DNA from: Archilochus colubris
Taxonomy: Eukaryota > Chordata > Aves > Apodiformes > Trochilidae
Direction: 5' to 3'
Assembly (NCBI GenBank): GCA_023079485.1
Contig: CM041086.1
Location: forward strand, 11,168,401-11,232,400
Length of the DNA stretch: 64,000 nt
In this document: in pieces, positions 24,701-36,141 of the stretch
Layout of the letters: every line of letters starts with the position of its first letter
Position numbering within the stretch: the stretch's first letter is position 1
Translations under genes and position numbers: made by a program
Notes under the pieces: model-generated
Databases searched by the model: none
What the model was told of the DNA's origin: nothing
What the model saw: the letters and a program-made list of their open reading frames with translations, nothing else

Positions 24701-27700
24701 TCCTCTTGAAATAATGTTTCAACAGAATTTTCTTACATGGGGTTTTCTCTTGGGAAGAAAACCAGAACATGTGAATGGTAAATAATGCAAAAGTCAAGCT
24801 TTTAAAACTTGAGCTATGACTGGAATGTGTTTGGAAGTTCCAACCAGCACTGAGGATGGCCTTAGCACTGTCCTTCAGATACCTTTAGAAAACCCCATTG
24901 AAGAAGGTCTCAAGAATTTGTATGAATTAAATTAAAATGTCCATGTCTATGCACTTGGAACTGGCCTTTGTGTCAACATCCTCTGCTGCTGAGGGCATTT
25001 AACTTGCACTATGGGCAAGAAGGTCAAAGGAGACCTCTTCAGTTTTTTTTTTAGGCAAGAACTAGGTCAGTTAGGACATGCCTGTCACTTGCCATGATGT
25101 TTGTTTTGCTTCAGAGGAGTAAACTCCCCAAAACCTTCTCCCTGCAGGAGGTTTTCAGTCAAAGGTTTACAGACTCCAACTTGCAGGCTGCAGTGAGACA
25201 TGGGATGCAACTTAATGCCAAAAGCCTGGTGACACAGAGCTCCTCTTTTGGACACAGCCTGAGTCACCATGGCAGCAGCTCTCAGCTCTGTTCCCATTGG
25301 GATTCTCCTGGAGCCTGTGGCTGAGGTGTATGATTGCCACCTAACGGGAGCTCCAGAGTGCAGGATTTCTCCTGAGCAAGCAGAAGGTCCTGACACCTTC
25401 ATGCTTTGGGGGCAGTTTGAAATAGGGGTTGCTGATGGTTTGGCAAATCTGTGCATTCAGGTGGTTGGAATGAACTGTTCCCTTCTGTTTCAGAAAATAG
25501 AAATTATAGATGATGAAGAAAGCGATATGATAAGTAATTCTGAAGTGGATCAGATGAGTTCTCTTTTGGATTATAAGGTGAGTAATTGGGATGTCACACA
25601 GGACAGTCCTTCACAGGCAGCTCAGATGGGTGCATCTGTGAGGAGTTCAGTGAAGGCATGTAGGAGCCTGAGACTCCTCTGAGTTTACCAGGAAATGGTT
25701 CCCACACATCATCCCCTCAGTCCCATCTCCTCCTTGCCTTTTAGCCCAGAGGCAGACAGGAAAAATCTCATTTCTGCAGAGCAGTCACATCACTCCAGCT
25801 GGACCTGCTCCCACCTCATGTTCCACAGCCTCTGAACCAAAACTCTTATTTTGGTGTCAGAATTGTTCTTGGGAGTGTTAGGGCACACGTATGATGCTCT
25901 GGAAAGGGACATAACAGCTGGAGTCCTCTAAAACAGGGGGGGATCTGAGCAGAAACCACTGAAGTGCACAACATGTCTGAAAGCAATAGTTGTGGGAGGG
26001 AGGAAAAGCAGTTGGATACCTGACAGCTGCTGCCTTCTGCCAAATGGTCAAGGTTACTTGTGTGCTGCTGCTCTCCTAAGGGCTGCCACAGTTCCAGGTT
26101 GTATGTTGAGCATGGTTTTATCTATGTAGCTGCTTATTCTTTTCCTTAGGAAACAGGTGTGTTTTACTAGTGATAATTACCAAAATAATAAATAGATCAT
26201 CTTTTCAGACCAAAAAAGATCACTCACTCAAGCAGTGTTTTCCTGGTAAGGGCAGTGAAGAATGAATATGGAGAGGGAATGACCTTTTCTTAATGTCACC
26301 TGTCACCACAGTGAAAGGCTTATTGTGACAGCATGCCCTACAGAATCCTGTTTGTGGGCTTGTTGTTTGACATTAGTGATTAGTCTTTGTGCCTGTGTGT
26401 TTCCTGCATAAATCTGAATTCCTCCCTTGGCTGGGCAGAATCTACTGCTAAATAGGCAGCTTCTAGGTTTCCAGCTGAAAGAAATGCAGCCAGCTCGTTT
26501 TCATACAAAAGCCTCAAAAGTGCAGACTGAGAATTTCTTTTTCTCAGAGCTGTTATAACCTGAAAAAGGATGGTGAGCAGTGCTTTGGCTGAAGAAATAT
26601 GAATTTTCTGGGGAAAAAAAAAATCAGAAAAAAGGTTTCCTACAAAAATGTCCAGTTCATCATTTACTCTCACCTTTCTCTATCACCTGAAGTCGAATTA
26701 CAGCCAATTGAGCAAATATAAGCCTGAAAAGCAAAGCATAGTTCTGTGTTATAATTTTAAGAAAATGTCACTACTAAACCAAAATGCCAGGTTCTAAGCT
26801 CACTTATGACATTTGCTTCTGTAAGCATTTGCTGCCACCAAAACCAGCCAGCAAGGAACATTCTGGATGCCAAGTTGCCAACCTCATCAGTCATATGGCT
26901 GCCTAAGCAGGGCACATTTGGTGCTGCTGTGCAGACACCTTTTGCCCAAACACAGCAGTGACTTTGATCTTGAAAAGCAAACTGTTTATTTAGGTTATGT
27001 GATCTTTGCAAAAGCAGAAAATTAATTTCAGCTCTACCTTGATCAACAGATTTAGTATTTCGATCTGGCATATTAATCAGTTGGTAACTTTAAAGGAGAA
27101 GAGGGGTTTGGAATAAACTGAAGTACTTAGCAAATATGAATTTTTAATTAAGAACTTTGTTGTTTTTCTATTAAGCAGTTTGCAAGTACAGTAAGATGGA
27201 TTTATGCAAAGGTTGGAAAGGTTGCCTTTTTAGCCACAGCATGCACACTGATATTTCTCCATTTTAAAAACACATTCCTATTTATTCTGCAACCTGAGAG
27301 ATCTTGGGGAGGTCTGTGAGCTGTCAAACCCAGATGCATTAGAGAATGCTCTATTTTAATCTGCCACAGCTTTGTAGAATTTTCAAGTTGTTTTCCCTGG
27401 TCTTTGTGTCAAGTCCTCTGCTGTAATAATGGAATTTAGTTGCTCTCTCTTCTCACAGCCAACCTGCCTTTCAAGAGAGCTCCTTCTAGGGAGGCTTTGT
27501 TTTTCTTTATTTTAAAATGCAATTAAATGTCATTCTTATAAAATAAAAAGCAGTGCTTCCTGCAAAGGTTCATGTGAACTTTGGCCCAAGTCATTAATGC
27601 TTTCAGGACAGCAGTAATTCTGCAGGCAGTGTTTCTGTTACATGTGTCTTGCTGAGGATAAGGAGAAATTAATCAGCACCCATGGGTGCAGGGGTAGGGT

Positions 27701-29160
27701 GGCCTCAAACCCCTCCGTGTGCAAAGTCTGCTTGGGTTGTGCTGTAATTCTGCAACTGTAGAACTTCTGCCTTTGTTTCATTCTGCTTTTGGCAGGAATC
27801 ATAATAAGTTTTAACACAAGTGTGCTTAGGTGTCATCAGAGTGGTGCAGTCCTCTTTATTATTTGCAGAACTTTGTCATTTTTTTTCACCCACAGAATGA
27901 AGAAGTCAGATTCATTGAGAATGAGCTGGAGAATCACAAGCAGAAGTATTTTGAACTGCAGACATTTACTCGGAGTTTGATACTTGCTATTAAGTCAGAT
28001 GATAAAGAACAGCAGCAGGTAAATCTTGGAGCAGGTTTTATTGCTAGAAGGTGTTTGTCACTTTGTGGTCTGTCACTCCTGTGGTTTTATTCTGTAGTGC
28101 CCAGAGGCTCAAATGATGACAGGGACTTTGTTGTGCTCAGCATCTTATAAGATAAAGAAGAGCTGAACTTTGAGCAAAAGAAAGGTCTTGTAATCTACAC
28201 AAGCAATGACACAGAGGAGTGTGACTGTTACAAAGGGACATCCAGAGCAGGAGTGTACACCAGGGGACTGGGATTTGTCTGGAGATGTGAGATCTGGGGA
28301 AGAAAGCCAGACTTGTGCACTTTCACTGCACCACAGTTGATACCTAAGTGCTTCTTGTAATGCTGGCTTGGGTCGTGCCTTGTAGGAGTAATGTTCTGTG
28401 CTTTATTTAGGGAGGGATTTTGTTGCTTTCCTTTTTCATTTTTTTCCTTTTGCTTTTACAATCTGCAGTTTTTCAGGTGTAAAAATAGAGACTCTAACTT
28501 GCAAGGAAAAAATATACAACACTTTTACTTCCAAAATGAACATGGTTTATGGTTGTTTATTTTTTTTTAAACCACGTAAACTGAGTGTACAGAGATGTAA
28601 GCTTGAACTCTTTGGGAAGAGAAATAAATCACTGGAACAGTAATGATCTAGGATGCAGCTTCAAGTTCTGTTGCCTGCATGATCAAAGTAGAGCATGGTT
28701 ATATATATGTTTTAAAGCTTTTGCATGTTAAAAATATATGAATTCAATTAATATAAATAATTTGGTTTGGGGCAGCTTGAGGGAAAAAAAAAGTTTTAAT
28801 CTGTTTCCACAATACTTAAGAAACTCCTGGGGTGGTTGTTACAAGGTTCATCAGCTTACAACACTGGTTTTCCTTTCAGTGTTTGGCAGTGCTGAGTTCT
28901 TTTTTTATTTTACCCATCCAGCATCATGACTGACTGGAAAGCTCAGCCAAGTTTGTTCACTCCAGGTTTATCAGACATTTAATGCTGACATGGAGCACAT
29001 TCCTCATTCTGAATTGTAATACTTTTCCTTGCAGGCACTGCTCTCAGACTTACCTCCAGACCTAGAAGAAATGGATTTCAATCACACATCCCCAGAGCCT
29101 GATGATACCTCATTCAGCTTGTCCTCTTTATCAGAGAAAAATGCCTCAGACAGTTTGTGA
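1..29160 (+). CDS. HDX: HDX, highly divergent homeobox protein, C-terminal ~520 residues (gene-level entry, 5' part outside window)
   Basis: Coding exons are 1-741, 5144-5197, 13924-14070, 19200-19407, 22620-22699, 25494-25577, 27896-28018 and 29035-29160. Joined, they give 520 codons and TGA without a frame break, and every intron is GT-AG. Human HDX is about 690 residues as I recall, so roughly 170 N-terminal residues, including the first homeodomain, lie upstream. Visible parts, numbered from the window start: a low-complexity Ser/Asn/Gln-rich linker (1-247), a short basic exon (248-265), the second homeodomain (about 265-328, recognition helix WIGNRRRKYR), an acidic region (about 355-438), a probable coiled coil (439-479) and a Ser-rich acidic tail (480-520). 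Family knowledge: a nuclear, presumably DNA-binding protein with two atypical homeodomains; its targets are not well established. The tandem order HDX then RPS6KA6 matches human Xq21 and supports orthology. Confidence 0.95.
742..5143 (+). other. HDX: HDX intron with one CR1 fragment
   Basis: A 4.4-kb GT-AG intron. It contains the CR1 3' fragment at 1441-1606 and short GTTT and T-rich runs. I found no other coding segment that fits HDX or any other protein. Confidence 0.9.
1441..1606 (+). mobile_element. CR1 LINE fragment, 3' end, sense orientation
   Basis: The text reads like a diverged avian CR1 3' end: ATGAGGGCACTGG, CCCAAGGAGGTAGTTGAAG, CCTGGAGATGTTCAAGG, then GGAATAGATGAGCTTTAGAGG and TCCCTCCCAACCC. 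The tail ATGACTCTGATACTGA is a decayed form of the ATTCTATGATTCT end. It is 5'-truncated, as is usual for CR1, and carries no coding capacity. Confidence 0.85.
5144..5197 (+). CDS. HDX: HDX 18-codon exon with basic cluster
   Basis: A polypyrimidine tract ending in CTACAG (acceptor to 5143) precedes 54 bases encoding ISGNLTVPWITGCSRKRA, followed by donor GTAAGT at 5198. Both ends are phase 0, so the exon can be skipped or included without a frameshift. It joins NNYQ upstream to LQDRTQ downstream, as in the human protein I recall. The terminal SRKRA basic cluster lies immediately N-terminal to the second homeodomain and could act as its basic N-terminal arm or as part of a nuclear localisation signal; that role is inference. 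Confidence 0.93.
5198..13923 (+). other. HDX: HDX intron, 8.7 kb, no gene seen
   Basis: Ordinary moderately AT-rich intron. It holds a pyrimidine tract at 6293-6321 and a TATA-like string near 12302-12310. Short open frames here lack coding character, and I cannot name anything in them. Confidence 0.9.
6293..6321 (+). repeat. Polypyrimidine tract (T12-C6-TCC-T7)
   Basis: Uninterrupted pyrimidines in an HDX intron. Simple sequence, not adjacent to a known exon. Confidence 0.85.
13924..14070 (+). CDS. HDX: HDX exon encoding helices 1-2 and the start of helix 3 of the second homeodomain
   Basis: The acceptor TTACAG ends at 13923 and the donor GTAAGA starts at 14071; 49 codons, phase 0 at both ends. 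The product contains FSDRDLATLKKYWDNGM (helix 1) and KIEAVAAELNVD (helix 2), ending in CEIVR. The next exon opens with TWIGNRRRK, so the intron falls between homeodomain positions 46 and 47 when Trp is counted as 48, a classic intron site of homeobox genes. Helix-1 hydrophobics Phe, Leu and Trp stand in for the usual 8/16/20 positions, and the distance to Trp48 is about four residues longer than canonical. A second possible acceptor lies six bases inside the exon. Confidence 0.95.
16010..16135. repeat. AT-rich simple sequence island
   Basis: Dense TATA/ATAC words (for example CATATATATATAAAA) with very little G or C, inside the HDX intron that splits the homeodomain. Confidence 0.7.
18730..19115 (-). 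mobile_element. CR1 LINE fragment, antisense, internally diverged
   Basis: Read on the plus strand this resembles the reverse complement of an avian CR1 3' region. AATTTAGGTGGAGAGAGACC and AAGATCACC resemble the 3'-terminal region, GAGTACCTCCGAGGCTGGAG lies further in, and GTGCTGAAGGACTCAACCTG with CACCTCCCTTGAACTGCTGG matches the segment further upstream in the element. The middle (about 18880-18990) is poorly matched or replaced. It lies about 85 bases before an HDX splice acceptor. Open frames across it are repeat-derived. Confidence 0.68.
19200..19407 (+). CDS. HDX: HDX exon: recognition helix and following acidic linker
   Basis: The acceptor is CTTACAAG (to 19199) and the donor GTATTT begins at 19408. 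It encodes 69 codons plus the first base of a split Glu codon (phase 1 exit, the only non-zero phase among these introns). It opens with TWIGNRRRKYRLMGIEVPPP: the homeodomain signature W48-x-x-N51-x-R53 is intact, but position 49 is Ile where Phe is usual. The rest (PADFSDQSEFVSKSALNPGEE onward) is acidic and presumably disordered, ending in EVSICLSEGSSQ. A CR1 fragment ends about 85 bases upstream of the acceptor. Confidence 0.95.
19408..22619 (+). other. HDX: HDX intron, 3.2 kb, nothing further seen
   Basis: A phase-1 intron, GT-AG. The stretch 19700-20330 is somewhat richer in GC and could be an old, unrecognisable repeat; I cannot support a specific call. Confidence 0.88.
22620..22699 (+). 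CDS. HDX: HDX small acidic exon
   Basis: The acceptor TTTCTGCAG ends at 22619 and the donor GTATGT starts at 22700. Its first two bases complete the Glu codon begun at 19407, followed by 26 codons (EANEALQNEEIGHKDDDQNP then VSADNV). This is the part of the window that differs most from the human HDX I recall, as expected for a disordered linker. The final Val forms a SUMO-type motif with the first residues of the next exon. Confidence 0.93.
22700..25493 (+). other. HDX: HDX intron, 2.8 kb, with a short purine tract
   Basis: GT-AG, phase 0. A nearly pure purine run lies at about 23290-23325. An open frame runs through 25269-25493 into the next exon, but its intronic part shows no similarity I recognise. 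Confidence 0.88.
25494..25577 (+). CDS. HDX: HDX 28-codon acidic exon
   Basis: The acceptor CTGTTTCAG ends at 25493 and the donor GTGAGT starts at 25578; phase 0 at both ends. It encodes KIEIIDDEESDMISNSEVDQ followed by MSSLLDYK, near-identical to the human segment I recall. It is strongly acidic. Together with the preceding Val it gives VKIE plus a downstream acidic patch, and IEII before DDEESD resembles a SUMO-interaction motif. Both readings are motif-based inference. Confidence 0.94.
25578..27895 (+). other. HDX: HDX intron, 2.3 kb, nothing further seen
   Basis: GT-AG, phase 0. Ordinary sequence with a T-rich, CACCCACAG-ending acceptor region. No other feature is supported. Confidence 0.88.
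27896..28018 (+). CDS. HDX: HDX exon encoding probable coiled coil
   Basis: The acceptor CACCCACAG ends at 27895 and the donor GTAAAT starts at 28019; 41 codons, phase 0 at both ends. The product runs from NEEVRFIENELENHKQKYF to SDDKEQQQ. Hydrophobic residues (V, I, L, Y, L, F, L, L) spaced in a roughly heptad pattern among Glu, Lys and Gln suggest an amphipathic or coiled-coil helix, possibly for dimerisation; this is inference from spacing only. Confidence 0.94.
28019..29034 (+). other. HDX: HDX last coding intron, 1.0 kb
   Basis: GT-AG, phase 0. AT-rich with several T runs; no repeats or genes recognised. Confidence 0.88.
29035..29160 (+). CDS. HDX: HDX terminal coding exon and stop
   Basis: The acceptor TTTTCCTTGCAG ends at 29034. 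It has 41 codons (ALLSDLPPDLEEMDFNHTSP then EPDDTSFSLSSLSEKNASDSL) and the stop codon TGA at 29158-29160. The acidic and hydrophobic mix LPPDLEEMDF resembles short transactivation-type segments, but no activity can be claimed. The C-terminus ends in SDSL, one residue different from the SESL I recall for human. Confidence 0.95.
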   Translation, partial: ALLSDLPPDLEEMDFNHTSPEPDDTSFSLSSLSEKNASDSL

Positions 29161-29497
29161 TTTCTTTCTTTTTTGTTGTTTTTTTTTTAATTGACAAAAA
29201 AGCAACCCCACAGAACTCTTAGGTTTCAAGAGAAAGGCATTTTGCTCTCCAGTGTCCTTCAGCCCGAAAAAGAAAGCCCAAGGTGACACAGACCTTCCTG
29301 AGGGATGTCTACCATGGGTCATGGCTACGCCTTGCAGTGTCAAGAGATTTCCAAATGTTGTTTTTCAGAAACAAAAGAACTGTGTGAGGAAAGGGTTTCA
29401 CTTTCAGCTGCTGGGCCCTGGGTAGGATAACTTCTGACTTTCCAGAATCACTCTTGCTCTGTAGCCAAGTCTTTGTGCAGGGATCTGAGAATGAAAA

Positions 29498-29503
29498 ATA
29501 AAT
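29498..29503 (+). terminator. HDX: Proximal HDX poly(A) signal candidate
   Basis: AATAAA lies 338 bases after the stop codon. It is followed within about 60-80 bases by T/GT-rich sequence (GTCTGGTTTATTAGG and a T run), a plausible downstream element. Use of this site would give a short 3' UTR. Confidence 0.45.
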
Positions 29504-32500
29504 GTCCTGTCACGCAGACAGCTTCAGAGTTGCTTGCTCACCAGTCTGGTTTATTAGGTTTTTTTCCCCAATTTTACTCAGGTAGGTGGACTAGAAATTG
29601 GGGATTCAAATACAGTAATGAGCTTTTCATGAATTGTGCTCGAACCCATTTGGAAATCTGAAATTAAAGTCATTTTTATGACATGACTTCAGATTGTCAA
29701 ATCTTCACTTTCTGACCAAAATTGCTGAAAAAACCCTAAAAAAGTTAACTGAAAAAAATGATCATCAGTAAATTAATAATGTAAAGAAGCAGTCATTTTG
29801 TTGTAACAAATTAGATGGATATGGGAAAACTGATAGCTGCAGAACATGGCTTTCTGCTCTTCTCACAGTAGCAATGGGATTAGATGTTTACACTTCTATT
29901 TTGGGGTTTCTGAATGTCGTTACAGTTTTTATTTGTCAGACCCTGAGTGCTGAGGTTCTGTTTATTGTTTTAAGAATTAGTTATATATTTTTCCACAAAC
30001 TTTGCTCCACTTTGTCAAGACCCTGTCATAAATCCCCAGCTGTCATTGCATCCTGGAGGGTATTTCAGAGTTTGGAATTGAGTTTTGCAGACCCGAGTGT
30101 GACCTGGCTTTGAAGTAGCCCTGTCTGACAAATCTTTTGGCAACCACCAGCTGCCATTTCTAAACTGTGAGCTTGATTGCAGTGGCTGAAATGATTTTTT
30201 TTTCCCCAGCTGCTGTTGACATTGAATCCTTTTACTCATCTGCTTAAATGGATGTGCCAGACACGTTCAGATGAATTTAGTAGTGCATGTAGGTGCATAC
30301 CCATGATACTGATGCCCTGTAACTTCTAATCTAAGTATTCCTCAGCAAGCATTTTTGAAAGAGAGAACTTCCCAAGTCTGGTAAAAATCCTGATCTTTCC
30401 AGTTTATGCCAAATAATAATTTGCTCTGGTGAATCCTTATTCATGCTGCACAGTGAGTAATTCCCTTCATTTCAGTTGGAGGTCGAAGTGTAGCTCAGAA
30501 AATCCAGAGTGCTGGGGAAATAATGCCTTTGTTGTTGGTTTTTTCCTTGATACTGAGGTGAAGTCATGATTTTAAGTTTTTCCCAGTCTGGTCTTTTCCT
30601 TTTTAATCACTTCTACAGATACTTTTTAATTTATTTTAGTATTGGTAGTTGAGCTCTTTTCTGTCAGGGTTTTCTTCTGTCTCTGTTATCATTGGGCATG
30701 GGGAACTTTAAACAATATTGTTGTTTGCCAGCTGCATAAGGGATAGTAGCAGTTTAAAAAGCTGTTTCTACAGAAACAACTAAAACAGATTCACCATTCT
30801 GGCTGCTAGAAAATGTATTCAGTTCCCCATGGACTTCTTACCAACTGTTCTACAGAGTAAGCCCACAGAAAGAAGTTGTTGGGCCTTGATTTGAGTTTAG
30901 GCATTAAAACTCAGAGTAGAACCCCTGGAGAGAGGGAAGACCCCCTGTGTAACTGGAAGGTAGGTGGGAGATTTCTCATCCTTTCAATGTGTGAACTGAC
31001 AGGTCACATCCTGGCTTGCAGACACCTCCTTCAAAAGAGGGAGCAGTGTTCTACATGCCTGCTGAATTGAGCCCAAATTGAAAGTAAATTGAGGTTGGTG
31101 AGCAAAGATCACAGTGCTTCAAGGGTAAGATAGGGCTCACTGAAAAAATCATTTATAAAGGGTTTCCTATCCTGAGTTAACAATGCTTTCTATCCCTGTT
31201 CTTTCTAGACAGGAAATTTGTGCCACTGACAATGAAATCTCTTGTTTTCTCTGAGCTTTGCTGCTGCTTCCACTTAAATTCCCATGACAAAAGGCAGGGA
31301 ATCTTGGCTTTGTGGTCAGTTAAATCACCCACGTTTATACCAGAAAAAAGTCACTGATGATTCATCTTTTACTTTGTCTTGCTTTTCTCTCCTGTGTCAA
31401 ACGATGTGAAGGAATTAATTTTGCATGAAGTACAAGCAGATCCCAGCAGTTAGGTCAGTCCCTTTTCTCTGGGAAGCTGGAATCCTCCTTAGGATGTGCA
31501 GCAGAAACTGGAGCTGCAGTAAGCACCCACGTCACCCCCCTGGGCTTGTTGTTCTTTGGTCCTTTTCACCTCCAGGGTGACAAAACAGAACAGGGAGGCA
31601 GTCATGTTTGCAAACCCTGAAACACTTGACAATATTACAGGATATTCAGGAAGCAAGAGGATAAATTCTATTCCTAACAAAATGCTGGATAGGATAAACC
31701 TGTACAGCTGTTCTGCATTTTCTTTTCCAGTCTCTTTATTTCCTGGCATATGTAAAACAAAAATGTTAATGATAGGATTACTGGTGTTTGAAATCCTTGC
31801 TGCAACAGTAGTTGTGCAGGACAGTGGCTTCAGAGCAGCTGATGAGGCCCTGTGAGGTAACCCTGAGAGCTGTGACCCTACAGCTCCCAGTGTGGCCCTC
31901 AGGCCTGGCTCTGCACACCCCCTTTGTCATTTTTGGGGGGTTTGGTTTGCTTGTGTCCCTGACAGGCAGCGTGCAGTCCCAGGGAGCAGATCACATCCCC
32001 ATTCCTGCAGCTTGGTCAGCTGGGTGAGGGAATCAGGCACGTTCCTTTCCAGCTCAGTAATTGTCTGACAGGAGCCTTGCTGGCAGCATCCTGTTGGGAT
32101 GCATCTGCACCAGGACACACCTGGTGAAATTCTGGAGGTTCTTCAGGATGAAGGGAAGGGATAGGGACAGCTCTCTGGGCCCCTGGCATGTTGGGATTTC
32201 ATTTCTGGTTCTTTGCTCTGCTGTGAGGTGATGTTAAACCCATGTTAAGTGCTGGGTCATCCTTTGCATAGACCTTTGGTGATGGATAGGGCTGCCCCTG
32301 GGCTGTGTTCCAGTGACAGAAACAAGCCCCTCCTACTTTGCTGCTCTGGCTCTGCTGCCAACAACCACTGCACAGCCAGGAGTGGGTGGGTTTCTCATCT
32401 TTCCCAAAGGTTCTCTCTTGCTTGGTCCATGACCGATGCCTCCCCGGTGCTGTTTATCCCTCTTGCATCAGTCAGGAGATGAGGGCTGAAGTTTTCTTCC

Positions 32501-35500
32501 TGAAGAAACCAAAGTGGGAAAAGGTAGTTCAGAAGAGACACATCCAGCCAGAGACCAGGACCTGTCCTGAGGGTGCAGAGAAAGCTTTGATGCTAGCAAG
32601 CTTGCTAAGACTTAAGGAAGCTGTTTCCTCAAGCTGTGCCTCTTTTCATTTCTCTGCAGATGATGCTCCTGTCAAGTCTGCAGCTCTGACAGGAGTGAGG
32701 AATAGTAAATATTCTAACAGGCACATTTTGGGCAGACATAAAAGTTCGTGAACAGATGTACCATACGAGTGTCAATGTTCTTGAGTGTGTGGTTCTTGAA
32801 GCAGCACTGCACTTTAATCTTTCCAAGTATTTCTTGCTCGCTAAGGCAATAAAAAGGCTGAGGATGACAAGCAGCTCGTGGGCTTTGCAGTCCTCAGAGT
32901 GCAAACAGGAATGTTCCACTGCCATCTTCAGCTGCTTACATTAGGAAGCGGCTTTTCAAGCCCATTCAGCAAAGGCAGGGAGCTGTAGCTCCTGTTGTGG
33001 TTGGAAGTTGAAATGAGAGGAGAAATCAACAGCATTGTGAACACCCTTCTCGTGGAAGTTACAGAAAATTGCTGCTTAAAAGCAGTCAGCTCTCTGCAGT
33101 GGGATCTCCCATATTCCTCATGTTAAAAATAAACTCATGCACGGCACTAACTTTTCCCTAGGTACTCCAGTCAGAGCTGACTGTTGGTCTCAGGATACTG
33201 ATAGTGTAAGGAAAGACAATAATATGCATAAACACAACAGCACAGATTATCTGAAACATGAAGAATTCACAACTTGGAATGTCACAACCAAAAGCTTGAT
33301 TTACTCTTGATTTACTACTACCTCCAGTCCAGTGAACTCCAAGGCTGCATTAGGTGTGAGGAGGACCTGCAGCTCCTGTTTCCAGACTCTGCCTTTTCTG
33401 CCCCAAATCATCTCGAGGTTGAGCTAGTTGCTCATCTGGGAGATGCCTGATCCAAGTGAGAGGGTGGTTAGTGAGAAAACTCCAACTGGTTATTAGAAAG
33501 AAACTGGTGTTGGATTTCTCTACCCCATTAATATTTTAAGCACATTGGCCAAGTGGGAAATCTTAACAGTTATGAGCAAAAAGAAAACAAAGTTGTTGTT
33601 TTTTCCATGGCAGAATAGGGTTTTATTCTGAGTGGAGAGGATTTCTTTGTCTCTGCAAAGCAGCAGCTGGGATTTTGGGCAGAAGACAAGAGACACAAAG
33701 GGGTGGAAACTTGGGCTTGTGGTGGTTTTTATTCTTGTTTTTAAACAACTGAGCAAACCTCTTCAGTAAAAGAGACACTTAGGAATGTTCCTGGGAGGAA
33801 ACTGGGTTCAGGTCAGTGTTCTGGCTCTGGTGAACATTTTGCTGTATTACTGAACTGACTCAATAATTCTTTTAAAATTCTGTATTACATTTTACACACA
33901 CTACCTCTGAAATGTGAACACCACCTTTAAAACCACACAGAAAATGTGAATTTTATTTTATTTTTTAACATTTTCTAGGCAATAAATTATTTCCAAGATA
34001 CATCCTTCAGTTTTGTCCTTGTTTTTCAGTTGAGTGTGAGACATTAGCCTTGGTTTTGATTTTAGTGCTATTTTAATGCAATTGTCTCAAACACAATGTA
34101 TGGACAAGGAGATAATAAAGATGTAATCTTAGGGGGAAAAGATTAGCATATGTAAATGGAAGTAAATTATTTCTATTAAAGTTGAAGGATGAGGCAGTAA
34201 CTGGGCTAGCTGGGCTATTTTGGGTACAGGTACTGTTTTCCTTTATTCTGGTCCTAAATGATTGTTGTAACAATCAGTACATCACAGCTTATCAAGGAGA
34301 ACAGTCAAATGATGAGTCCCAGCAATGGAATGAAAAGGTTCATAAATAAGTCCTCATATTCTTGTTGCAGCTTTTGTTTAGGGTTCTTTCTGTTGTTGTT
34401 TTTAATAACTGTATAGAGATGTTATAGAAACAATTTTGATTTTCTTGAAAGTGAGTTTTAAATTCAAATGACTTGGTAGCAAGAGAAGGTTGCAATGTAA
34501 ATATAAATCATGTTTTGTAGTCAGATTTCATCTTAAAATTGAAGTTCCTGTCCCCCCCATCCCATCTCTCTCTCTGAAATACCAGGAGGGGGGCAGGCAG
34601 AGTGTCCAAGCCTCTGCAGCCCAGGGATGGGGAAGGAAGGAGGGAGATGGAACCGTTTCTGTTGAGTGGCAGAAATGAAGAACCTGGGTTTTTAGTTGAG
34701 AAAGTGAAAAGGAACTAAAAAATCCCTACACCTTGGAAGACAAGAGCTCTTAATTTATCTTCATATTTTGTCAAATACCGTTCAGAAGTCATTGGCAAAT
34801 TCACTGAACTGTGCTGGGGAAAAATTCAGTTCTCCAATGGAATTATAGAATTTCTATTCTTATTTCTAGAATTTCTGAGTGTATATGAATACACATCCAC
34901 ATATTTATAATGTGCACAAATATACTGAACTTGATCACCATATCAGCTTCTAAAAGGTATTTTCACTTAAAATATTAATGTAATTCTCCTGAAATATATT
35001 TTATTTGCTCTCATTTTTATGTCTTGCTATTGATTATATAGTTTTGAAATTTAGTTTAAAATATCCATACAAATATTGTTTATAGTTTTAACTCCTTGCA
35101 AAATTGGTAACTTTTAGGCTTGGAAATTTATTTAAATGCCCATAATGATATTTCTAGGTGATCTTGTCAAACAACCAACCTGCTGTATTTATGAAAGAAT
35201 AACAAATCTGCCATGAAATTTTCTGCTTTAGTTTCACTAAAGGTATCAGTTTGATTTAAAAAAAGTAATAGTCTGAGGGTCTAATTATTATTCTGTAACT
35301 CCAATGTTTTCCTTAGCCTACAAAACATAAGATAATATTGATCTTAAAGCTCTCATAGTTTCTCTCTGGTCCAAGCTTTGTAACCTGAGTGTGTTTCTGG
35401 GTTTCTCTGTGAAAATCAATATTTATATTGCATTTTCTTTATTTGTATTGGTATGTGTAGCAAAGAAACTACTACAAATCTGAAACTGAAGTACCTCCAC

Positions 35501-35704
35501 AATGGTCCAGGACATTTGATCTTGGCTTATTTGAAAGATGGATGCCTAGTGAAATATTCCATACAATTGTATTGATTTTTTTTGTTCTGTATATATAAGG
35601 GTATTTATAATCTTGTATTAACAGAGTCATCATAAGAAATGCTTATTTCCTTCTTTAGAAGCCTGCTCAGCTATTTTTATATAAAATGATGGTCTTCGCC
35701 TTAA

Positions 35705-35720
35705 TTTTTTTTTTTTTTTT
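35705..35720 (+). repeat. T16 homopolymer
   Basis: A run of 16 T within the presumed HDX 3' UTR. Confidence 0.9.
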
Positions 35721-36141
35721 GGTGAAAAGTTGTGCCATAGATATTTTAACTTATCCACAGATAGTTTACAGAATTTGCTTTGACTTGTTCTTTAGTTAAT
35801 TATTTTTCCCCTCAATTTGTTCCTAATTGCTTTTTTTCTCCATCTGTGTCTCAAGGTTGATTTTCTTTCCTAATTTTTTTTTAAAAAGTTTTGAAAGGTA
35901 ATCTTCATGTGCATGCTTTGGTAGATGAAGTTTTTCCTCTGTCTAGTTTCTTGTTTCTAGTTTAGCAAAGCCTTTCATGGAAAAAAACAAACAAAAAAAC
36001 AAATGAAGTAATGCTTGTACAAATGTATCTAGAACGGCCCAAAAGGTCAGAGCAAAGGGCTATTTAGCATTGGTAAAATTTGTCTACTAGACTCAAGGAT
36101 ATTTTTCTACGTCTGTCAAGTTTGGGATTATGGAGAAATGA

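Noticed and set aside
25269..25682. 137-codon frame containing the HDX exon at 25494
   Set aside because: Only 25494-25577 is coding. The rest is intron read-through, with clear acceptor and donor sites on both sides.
32338..32751. 137-codon plus-strand frame in the presumed HDX 3' UTR
   Set aside because: No homology I recognise and no conserved start context; consistent with a chance frame in a less AT-rich stretch.
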